From Bacteroidota bacterium (GTDB lineage Bacteria > Bacteroidota > Bacteroidia > UKL13-3): 12,396 nucleotides of DNA. The position numbers and the translations under genes were made by a program. Shown here piece after piece: positions 7,418 to 12,396 of this stretch (the first letter of the stretch is position 1; every line of letters begins with the position of its first letter). Under the pieces are notes generated by a model. That model worked only from the letters and a program-made list of their open reading frames with translations. It was not told the origin of the DNA and made no database searches. The DNA is taken from the NCBI GenBank assembly GCA_947460565.1, contig CANHJJ010000034.1, forward strand, positions 1 through 12,396, in the 5' to 3' direction.

Positions 7418-7794
7418 TGGAAAACAATGAGCAGCCCAATAATGAAACTTTCTTTAATGACTTGAAGGATTCGGCCTCTGTGTATATCGAACAGAAAATT
7501 GAACTTGGCAAGCTTACAGCCATAGATAAAGGTAGTAAACTTGGTGCAAAGTTCATTAGTGGTTTGGTATTGGGGGTATTGGCATTTTTTGCCATGCTCT
7601 TCATTAGCCTGATGTTAGCCTACTATTTCAGCCAATTGTTCCAATCCTATTTTGCGGGCTTTGGTGCTATAGCAAGTCTCTATTTTGTGTTGTTCATGAT
7701 TGTATTATTAGCCCGTAAGCACCTTATCGAGAAACCAATCATTAATGGCATTATCAAAACCATATTTGAAGGGGAGCCTAGCCATGAAAAGTAG
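7417..7794 (+). CDS. YqjE/phage holin III-like two-TM protein
   Basis: This is a 125-residue inner-membrane protein. The N-terminal part (about 8-42) is a charged amphipathic helix (YIEQKIELGKLTAIDKGSKL). It is followed by two strong hydrophobic spans (about 44-73 and 78-99), a basic loop (LLARKHLIEKPI) and a short polar tail. This is the layout of the DUF1469/YqjE group of the holin III superfamily (PF07332). Despite the name, such chromosomal members are not lysis proteins; the setting beside a YtxH protein and far from any phage gene argues for an envelope role. It starts on the A of the previous stop and overlaps the next gene by 11 nt, so the three genes are probably translationally coupled. 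Confidence 0.8.
   Translation: MENNEQPNNETFFNDLKDSASVYIEQKIELGKLTAIDKGSKLGAKFISGLVLGVLAFFAMLFISLMLAYYFSQLFQSYFAGFGAIASLYFVLFMIVLLARKHLIEKPIINGIIKTIFEGEPSHEK
7771..7776 (+). promoter_or_regulatory. Shine-Dalgarno-like ggggag deciding the start at 7784
   Basis: ggggag lies 7 nt before the ATG at 7784 and supports this start over the in-frame ATG at 7745, which is deep inside the preceding coding sequence. A good SD site is notable in a genome where most genes here lack one. Confidence 0.5.
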
Positions 7795-8170
7795 ATACCC
7801 CATATATGATGCCGATTCTTTGCAGGCCGCCATCAAACAATTAAGACTAGATCATGATTTGCAAAAACAAAAGGTAAATACACAAATAAGCCATTTACAA
7901 GACAACAAATGGAGTATCATTTGGGCAAGTTTCAATCCATTTAAGAACCACAAAGAAGAAGAAAACATCCTAAACAAAGTACAAGATTATGTGTTACCAT
8001 TTATGCTAGGAATGCGCAGCATGAGCAGTTCACCTATTAGCAAAGTGGTGTTAAAAATTGCTGAACTTTTTATAGCCAAATACTTGATGAAAGAATCGGG
8101 CAGTTGGATTGAATCAATCATTGATAAATACAAGAATCGAAAGAAGAATACAGCAACGGAGACTGAATAG
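7784..8170 (+). CDS. Uncharacterised third protein of the YtxH/YqjE-like operon
   Basis: I do not recognise a family. The protein has 128 residues from ATG 7784. An earlier in-frame ATG at 7745 would add 13 residues encoded wholly inside the upstream gene and is unlikely. The N-terminal half (about 8-40) is a heptad-like helix (SLQAAIKQLRLDHDLQKQKVN...), then WSIIWASFNPFKN, and a central hydrophobic helix (VLPFMLGMRSM). A second amphipathic helix follows (ISKVVLKIAELFIAKYLM), with a basic, polar C-terminus. There is no signal peptide and no clear transmembrane span, so it may associate peripherally with its membrane-bound operon partners. By position it corresponds to YqjK in the E. coli yqjD-yqjE-yqjK set, but I see no sequence basis for homology. 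Confidence 0.82.
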   Translation: MKSRYPIYDADSLQAAIKQLRLDHDLQKQKVNTQISHLQDNKWSIIWASFNPFKNHKEEENILNKVQDYVLPFMLGMRSMSSSPISKVVLKIAELFIAKYLMKESGSWIESIIDKYKNRKKNTATETE

Positions 8171-8222
8171 GTAATCCCTTGTTTTACTAATTCTTCAAAA
8201 TTTTAAAGGCTCCTTGAAAATC

Positions 8223-8294
8223 GAAGCATTTTGTCCCGACACATCGGGATTTTGATGCCTTAATAGGAAAAAGATAAACAATAAGATAAATGAT
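8223..8294 (+). repeat. 72-nt direct repeat, copy 1
   Basis: It matches 8813-8884 without gaps at 64 of 72 positions by hand count, at a constant offset of 590. The unit contains the hairpin tcccga-caca-tcggga (8234-8249) followed by tttt, which could also terminate the upstream operon, and the shared core acatcgggattttgatgc. Confidence 0.8.
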
Positions 8295-8337
8295 AGTATG
8301 AAAGAACGTTTTCTGTAGCTTTCATTTTGTCTTGATA

Positions 8338-8388
8338 CTTCGACTCCGCTCAGCATAAATTCCAAACGAAACATCCCGCTGAGCGGGA
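8338..8388. repeat. cttcgactccgctcagca repeat with inverted partner
   Basis: The 18-mer cttcgactccgctcagca (8338-8355) recurs exactly at 8515-8532. Its ccgctcag core (8346-8353) is inverted as ctgagcgg at 8379-8386, which is itself part of a perfect hairpin tcccgc-tga-gcggga (8374-8388). The unit is a recognisable dispersed intergenic repeat, as I recall, in several Bacteroidota genomes. Confidence 0.75.
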
Positions 8389-8514
8389 CAAGACTGTCAT
8401 TAAATCTTGGAAAATGTAATTTGCTTTTTTCTTGCAGCGCATACTAAGCCGTCATGCAAGAGATAAAGAGTCATAGCAATTTGGATAGGCATGACTCAAG
8501 TATGCTTGCACATG

Positions 8515-8532
8515 CTTCGACTCCGCTCAGCA
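8515..8532 (+). repeat. Second exact copy of the cttcgactccgctcagca 18-mer
   Basis: It is identical over 18 nt to 8338-8355, 177 nt downstream, with no extended similarity on either side. This copy lacks the adjacent inverted partner seen in the first. Confidence 0.75.
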
Positions 8533-8599
8533 ACCCATCCCACAAAAAACCAAAAACATTTTCTGGCAGATTTTATGAATGTCGGATGAGATGCAATCC

Positions 8600-8614
8600 A
8601 ATCGCGAAGCGATT
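8600..8614. repeat. aatcgc-gaa-gcgatt mini-hairpin
   Basis: A perfect 6-bp stem closed by a GAA triloop. It contains the heptamer gcgaagc (8604-8610), known from oligonucleotide work as an exceptionally stable DNA mini-hairpin. Confidence 0.65.
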
Positions 8615-8729
8615 TTCGCAGTGCGTGCAAAAAGATTTCAAGCTAGGGTTTGTGCAGCCTTTTAGGTTTTGCCATGTGAAGTGGATTAAGTTAAGAGGCA
8701 AAACATAAGCAGCGGTATGGAAACGTTCA

Positions 8730-8766
8730 TTGAGCGGAGTCGAAATGGCGTTTCGGCTCCGCTCAA
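8730..8766. repeat. 16-bp near-perfect stem-loop of inverted CGACTCCGCTCA units
   Basis: The arms at 8730-8745 (ttgagcggagtcgaaa) and 8751-8766 (tttcggctccgctcaa) pair at 15 of 16 positions, with the one exception pairing as a G.T wobble. The loop is tggcg. Each arm is a copy of the same motif found at 8338 and 8515, here arranged head to head. This is the strongest hairpin in the window. Confidence 0.8.
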
Positions 8767-8812
8767 CGACCATTAGGCACATTGATTCCGATTCCGATGC
8801 ATCGGTACGGAA

Positions 8813-8884
8813 GAAGCATTTTGTCCAGACACATCGGGATTTTGATGCTTCAACAGGAAAAGGAAAAATAATTAGATAAATGAT
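8813..8884 (+). repeat. 72-nt direct repeat, copy 2
   Basis: Copy of 8223-8294 (64 of 72 identical, ungapped). The hairpin is weakened here because tcccga has become tccaga (8824-8829), so one stem pair is lost while acatcgggattttgatgc is retained. This suggests copy 2 is the more decayed one. Confidence 0.8.
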
Positions 8885-8888
8885 GATT

Positions 8889-8947
8889 TAGCCGAAGGCT
8901 AGAAAAATTATGTTACAAAGATACTTGCAGGCGAGGACGCCTGCAAG
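8889..8947. repeat. Two adjacent stems: tagcc-gaa-ggcta and cttgcaggcg-agga-cgcctgcaag
   Basis: The first is a 5-bp stem with a GAA loop (8889-8901). The second is a perfect 10-bp stem with an agga tetraloop (8924-8947). The second resembles a GCAGGCG...CGCCTGC intergenic palindrome I recall in Bacteroidota and cyanobacteria. Confidence 0.65.
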
Positions 8948-8982
8948 GGCAGAAAACTATTTCTAAATTTTCATCATAAGTA

Positions 8983-9010
8983 ACCCACCCCTAACCCCTC
9001 CAAGGAGGGG
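8983..9010. repeat. acccctaacccctcc-aa-ggagggg type intergenic palindrome
   Basis: cccctcc (8995-9001) and ggagggg (9004-9010) form a perfect inverted repeat with only two bases between, preceded by acccacccctaa. From memory, this is a widespread intergenic sequence in Bacteroidota and cyanobacteria. No T-tract follows, so a terminator role is doubtful. Confidence 0.6.
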
Positions 9011-9090
9011 AATTGCTTTGTAGTCATGACTTGTCCTGAAAAAAGTTTATAGTTTAAATGATGATTACATTATGTCTAGCTAGTTTTCAA

Positions 9091-9121
9091 ATTGCTTTGC
9101 AAAAGGTTTCAATAAAGCAAT
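9091..9121 (-). terminator. Possible weak terminator after the RND gene
   Basis: attgcttt (9091-9098) and aaagcaat (9114-9121) form an 8-bp stem with a 15-nt loop directly after the minus-strand stop codon (9123-9125). No U-run follows in the direction of transcription, so the call rests on position and stem only. Confidence 0.3.
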
Positions 9122-9122
9122 A

Positions 9123-11471
9123 CTAATCTTCTGGTTCAACATCCACCCAAGTGGTATCAAACTCTTTCTTGCTATTGATTGATTTTTCAAGTGAAAGCAA
9201 CATGCTTGGCAATAACAATAGGTTCATGAGCATACCAAATAATAATGCCAACGAAGTTAAAACACCTAGCGCAACAGTTCCACCAAAATCACTAGCGGCA
9301 AAGATGATGAAGCCTGCAAAAAGTGCAACGGCTGTATAAATAATACTAGGACCTGCATCATTCAAACTCTCAGGAATGGCTATCTTCATATCCCAATTAT
9401 GCTTCTTGAGTGAGTGGCGGTATTTGGCCAAATAGTGTATTGTAAAATCTACCACTATACCATAAGCAATGCTGAAGATGATGATGGTAGATGGTTTCAA
9501 CCTGATATGAAAAAAGCCCATGATTCCGATGGTCATAATCAATGGGATGATGTTTGGTAAAAGCGAAATCAACATCATGCGCCATGAAGCAAACAAGAAT
9601 ATCATCATAAATGAATTGAGCAATAGAGCCCAAAACACGGAACTCAATAGGTTATTTATAAGGTAATCATTGCCTTTCAGGTAAATCATACTCGTACCGG
9701 TTAACCTCACATCATATTGGTCTTTAGGGAAAATGCTATCCACTTTTTGTTGAATAATGGTATTAAGCAATTTGATTTTTTGTGAGCCAATATCAGCCAT
9801 TTGGATACTCACACGTGCAGAGGTGTAGGTGCTGTCCACCATAGATTTTAAGATATTGCCTTTACCTTCTTCGCTTTTTGGCAAATAGCCCAAAATACCA
9901 CTGATATCAAGCACGCTAGGTACTATAAAATAGTTGCTATCTCCACCATTCATTCCTTGGTTGGCAAATTTCAGAAAATCAACTACCGATACCGACTTTC
10001 CAAATTCAGGCACCTTGGCTAAGTCTTTTTGCAGCCTATTTATTTTTTGTAAGGTAGCAAAATCCTTGATGCCTCCCTCCTCTTTGGTGTTAATTCTAAT
10101 CTCATAAGGCAAGGTTCCTTTTAGGTTGGTTTCAAAAAACCTTAAATCCTTGTACACCTTATTATGTTGAGGCAAATCATCAACTACATAGCCAAGGTTA
10201 TCCACCATAAAAGCACCAATGGTAGAAATAACAACCAACAAAATGGTTACCATGTATATGGTCTTTCTTCGGTTGTACACTAAGTAGTTACAATAATCCA
10301 AGAATTTATTCAGCCTCACAGCGTCCAAATGCTTGATATGACGGGGTTTTGGAGGTGGCAAATAACTATAAACAACTGGGATAAAAATCAAGCTGATAAG
10401 GTAAATCAACATGATATTGATGCCCGACACGATAGAAAACTGATCCAAAATGGCGCTACCCGAAAAACTGAACACACAGAAACCTATGGCAGTGGTGACA
10501 TTGGTAAGGAACAAAGCCAAACCATTTTTTGAAATCAGCCGGATGATGGCCAACATTTTATTGCCATGTTTGGTAAACTCTTGGTGATACACATTGAGCA
10601 GGTAAATACAGTTTTGAATCCCAATAATAACCATCAATGGAGGGATGATACCTGTGAGCAAACTTATCTTAAAGCCAAATAGAGCAATGGTGCCTAGGGT
10701 GCATATTACCCCAATGATAACCACTATCAAACTAAAAATAACCGCACTGATAAACCTAAAAAACACAAAAATGAAAATGGCAGTTACCAGAATGGATAGG
10801 TAGGTGAAAATCTTAATCTCATCAGCCACCTTACTACTCATGACAGTGCGCACATAAGGCAATCCAGAGTAGTGAATTTCGCAACCATATTTCTTGCCAA
10901 ACTCATCTGATTTTCTTTCTATTTCGGCCACCAAAGGAATGCGCTCTTTGCTATCGAGCTTGTCTTTCTTTAGAGTAATAGCTAAAAGTGTCACATTGCT
11001 TTCAGGGTTGTACAACAAGCCACGATAGAACTTGAGGGTTTGCACCACATTTTTAAATGAATCAACTTCGGCTTGGGTATTTAGGGCTTGGCTTAAAATA
11101 GGTTTTAGTTGCAGCTTTTGAAGAGAATCGTTTCTATAGAGGGTATATATTTTAGGTAAAGACACCACTTTTTCAACCCCATCAGTGCTTTCAATATCAT
11201 TGGATAGCTTGTACCAATCGTTAAAGAAATTCTTTTTAAAGATTTGGTTGGATTGAACACCCACCACCAAAATATTGCCATCTTCGCCAAAGGTTTGCTT
11301 GAATTTAATGTATTCGATAAAATCAGGGTCGTCCTTGGGGATAACCTTGGCAAAATCGTAAGTCAGTTGCACCTTACTGGCAAAATAGCCAAAGAATATA
11401 GTTATCAAACCCAGGCCTATCAAGTAATAGAATCTGTTACGGATGATATTTCGTCCAAAAATTTCCCACAT
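9123..11471 (-). CDS. RND superfamily transporter, MMPL-type
   Basis: A proton-driven inner-membrane exporter, probably of lipids or other hydrophobic molecules. From ATG 11471 it has 782 residues with the classical duplicated RND layout: one span (about 15-33), a large periplasmic loop, five spans (about 220-372), then a second half with one span (about 404-425), a second loop, and five spans (about 609-762). Family features are the early VIPKDDPDFIEYIKFKQTFGED block, GIQNCIYLLNVYHQEF in the first half and the matching AYGIVVDFTIHYLAKYR in the second. An alternative TTG start at 11495 adds 8 residues (PTFAGSI) but is less likely than the ATG before WEIFGRNIIRNRF. No membrane-fusion partner or TolC-like gene is adjacent, which fits a stand-alone MMPL-type protein and argues against a tripartite drug pump. 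Confidence 0.92.
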   Translation of the reverse strand: MWEIFGRNIIRNRFYYLIGLGLITIFFGYFASKVQLTYDFAKVIPKDDPDFIEYIKFKQTFGEDGNILVVGVQSNQIFKKNFFNDWYKLSNDIESTDGVEKVVSLPKIYTLYRNDSLQKLQLKPILSQALNTQAEVDSFKNVVQTLKFYRGLLYNPESNVTLLAITLKKDKLDSKERIPLVAEIERKSDEFGKKYGCEIHYSGLPYVRTVMSSKVADEIKIFTYLSILVTAIFIFVFFRFISAVIFSLIVVIIGVICTLGTIALFGFKISLLTGIIPPLMVIIGIQNCIYLLNVYHQEFTKHGNKMLAIIRLISKNGLALFLTNVTTAIGFCVFSFSGSAILDQFSIVSGINIMLIYLISLIFIPVVYSYLPPPKPRHIKHLDAVRLNKFLDYCNYLVYNRRKTIYMVTILLVVISTIGAFMVDNLGYVVDDLPQHNKVYKDLRFFETNLKGTLPYEIRINTKEEGGIKDFATLQKINRLQKDLAKVPEFGKSVSVVDFLKFANQGMNGGDSNYFIVPSVLDISGILGYLPKSEEGKGNILKSMVDSTYTSARVSIQMADIGSQKIKLLNTIIQQKVDSIFPKDQYDVRLTGTSMIYLKGNDYLINNLLSSVFWALLLNSFMMIFLFASWRMMLISLLPNIIPLIMTIGIMGFFHIRLKPSTIIIFSIAYGIVVDFTIHYLAKYRHSLKKHNWDMKIAIPESLNDAGPSIIYTAVALFAGFIIFAASDFGGTVALGVLTSLALLFGMLMNLLLLPSMLLSLEKSINSKKEFDTTWVDVEPED

Positions 11472-12059
11472 AATACTGCCTGCGAAAGTAGGCAAGCCAA
11501 ATTAATTTAAAACAGAAATATTTTCTAGGTTACGGATTGTCTTTTATTATTAATTCTTTTACTCCATCGATGAAAAAATATAGGTTTATGGATCAAACAA
11601 ATACTTTCATTAAATACAAAATTTTTAGGTCTATAATAACATATTTGCAGATTGATTTGGAGAATTTTATGCGATTTTTTTAATTCAATCAACTTTTGGC
11701 AAGCTAGATTTCTTTCTTAGCATAGTTCAAACTCTTCAATGTTAAGTAACTCTAATTTTTGGCTAAGGTATGTCATTTCTGGATGATACACGCTTCACTC
11801 ATTAATGATCGATTTCAGTTAAACTCACAATTTGCACAAAACCAAAATATAAGAAGACAACAGCTTTTTGCTAAAACGCAATAAAGATTTAATTTTGTTT
11901 AAAGGAGATTGATTATCAATAGGCAATTTTATATTAAATGAAAGGTCTAGCAAATTGATTAAATTAAGATTGCAGCTATATTTAAACAAATTAAAGCTAA
12001 ATATTTTATTGAAAATAAGGATATAATTCAGTGAAATGGGCTCTATAAAAAAGATAAAG
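11472..12059. other. AT-rich divergent spacer of about 590 bp
   Basis: It lies between the 5' ends of the RND gene and the last gene. No repeats of the kind seen elsewhere in the window were found. A minus-strand ttaatttg (11502-11509), one mismatch from TAnnTTTG, sits about 30 nt before the RND ATG. A much better promoter faces the other way (see 11865-11897). A 37-codon frame at 11570-11683 is open but not supported. Otherwise nothing recognisable is seen. Confidence 0.5.
11865..11897 (+). promoter_or_regulatory. Bacteroidota-type promoter, -33 tttttg and -7 taattttg
   Basis: tttttg (11865-11870) is followed after 19 nt by taattttg (11890-11897), matching the TTG / TAnnTTTG consensus with proper spacing. 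Transcription would start near 11904, giving a 130-155 nt untranslated leader for the secreted-protein gene that follows. Confidence 0.55.
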
Positions 12060-12396
12060 ATGAAAATAATAAATCAACTATTCTTATTTATCATTTTGGT
12101 GTTAAGCAGCAACTCTTTTGCCCAAAAGCAAAACAGCCAATGGCGTTTTGGAAGATTTGGTGCTATTGATTTTAATACCGTGCCACCAAGTTTTGTTAAT
12201 GGTTGCGTTATTGCAGCTACTGAAGGCAGTGCGTCAGTTGCTGATCGAGTAACAGGGGCACTATTGTTTTATACAGACGGAGTGACGGTTTGGAATGCGA
12301 ACAATCAGGTTATGCCTAATGGTAAAGGTTTGTTAGGAGGAGACCCAATTCTATTATCTTCCACAACCGCTGCGGTAATTGTTCCAAAACCCGGAA
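12060..12396 (+). CDS. Secreted protein, probably T9SS/gliding-associated type (5' part)
   Basis: The gene runs off the window, and 112 residues are visible. The N-terminus is a signal peptide: MKIINQL, a hydrophobic core LFLFIILVLSS, and a likely cleavage after NSFA (residue 21). The mature part begins QKQNSQWRFGRFGAIDFN and continues with ATEGSASVADRVTGALLFYTDG, VTVWNANNQVMPNGKGLLG and STTAAVIVPKPG. From memory this pattern (W.FG...G.DFN, EG.AS..D..G.LLFYTDG.TVWN, MPNG.GL.G) marks large surface proteins of Bacteroidota, often ending in a type B sorting or gliding-motility C-terminal domain, which cannot be seen here. An in-frame ATG at 12036 would add MGSIKKIK; the 12060 start gives a more typical signal peptide. 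A promoter candidate lies upstream at 11865-11897. Confidence 0.8.
   Translation, partial: MKIINQLFLFIILVLSSNSFAQKQNSQWRFGRFGAIDFNTVPPSFVNGCVIAATEGSASVADRVTGALLFYTDGVTVWNANNQVMPNGKGLLGGDPILLSSTTAAVIVPKPG

Larger units (their letters stand above)
8171..9122. other. Gene-free repeat mosaic of about 950 bp
   Basis: No credible gene. Open frames here (for example plus 8454-8708) run through repeat units and read as low-quality protein. The stretch is made of several palindromic or repeated pieces, listed separately: a 72-nt direct repeat pair, copies of cttcgactccgctcagca in both orientations, GAA-triloop stems, a 10-bp stem with an agga loop, and a cccctcc-aa-ggagggg stem. It separates two oppositely oriented genes whose 3' ends face it, so insertions here would be tolerated. 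Confidence 0.75.

Noticed and set aside
7417..7794. Phage lysis holin interpretation
   Set aside because: No endolysin or other phage gene is near. The YtxH neighbour and YqjE-like layout point to a chromosomal envelope protein.
8454..8782. Overlapping open frames on both strands in the repeat region (plus 8454-8708, minus 8573-8782)
   Set aside because: Both are built from repeat units (cgactccgctcag copies and the GAA stem) and read as unstructured, cysteine- and histidine-rich sequence with no family resemblance.
8223..8884. Possible CRISPR array because of several repeats
   Set aside because: Repeats are few, of different types and orientations, and not evenly spaced. No cas gene is near.
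11460..11510. Sigma-54 promoter (minus-strand ttggcttgcctactttcgca) ahead of the RND gene
   Set aside because: GG and GC are not at the required 10-nt spacing, and the -12 half does not match TTGCA.
11570..11683. 37-codon plus-strand ORF (MKKYRFMDQ...)
   Set aside because: No ribosome site or promoter at the right place, very AT-rich, and no recognised motif. It could be a chance frame.

Overview
The window looks like chromosomal DNA of a Bacteroidota bacterium (Flavobacteriia/Chitinophagia-like). The evidence is the visibly AT-rich composition, -7 promoter motifs of the TAnnTTTG type, little use of Shine-Dalgarno sites, a final gene resembling the secreted type IX/gliding-associated proteins of this phylum, and gene-free stretches filled with GC-rich palindromic repeats. 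No tRNA, rRNA, CRISPR array, phage gene or transposase was seen.

Layout. 1-399 holds no convincing gene. 400-2812 carries two codirectional genes: an NtrC-type sigma-54 activator/response regulator and a two-domain Sua5/TsaC threonylcarbamoyl-AMP synthase, separated by a long imperfect inverted repeat that makes the naive start of the second gene wrong. 2920-4167 is a DUF1015 protein with a DGHHR motif. 4168-4646 is a gene-free stretch with several palindromes and a compact 142-bp element that has terminal inverted repeats and is flanked by an 11-bp direct repeat, like a MITE. 4647-7129 holds two minus-strand membrane proteins, an APC-family permease and an AI-2E-family transporter. Divergent from these is a tight plus-strand three-gene operon (7214-8170): a YtxH-like protein, a YqjE/holin III-like two-TM protein and an unrecognised small protein. 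Its order recalls E. coli yqjD-yqjE-yqjK. 8171-9122 is almost a kilobase of repeats. 9123-11471 is a minus-strand RND/MMPL transporter. 11472-12059 is AT-rich with one good promoter candidate. 12060 to the end is the 5' part of a secreted protein gene.

How the genes relate. Apart from the 7214-8170 operon, these look like independent housekeeping and envelope genes: tRNA t6A synthesis, amino-acid or amine uptake, lipid or small-molecule export, and an envelope-associated module. The regulator has no histidine kinase beside it. The most distinctive content is the non-coding repeat system. It includes several stems closed by a GAA triloop, inverted and direct copies of a CGACTCCGCTCA motif, a 72-nt direct repeat at a fixed offset of 590, and the MITE-like element. 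No dedicated new protein system (defence, toxin-antitoxin or biosynthetic cluster) is visible here.
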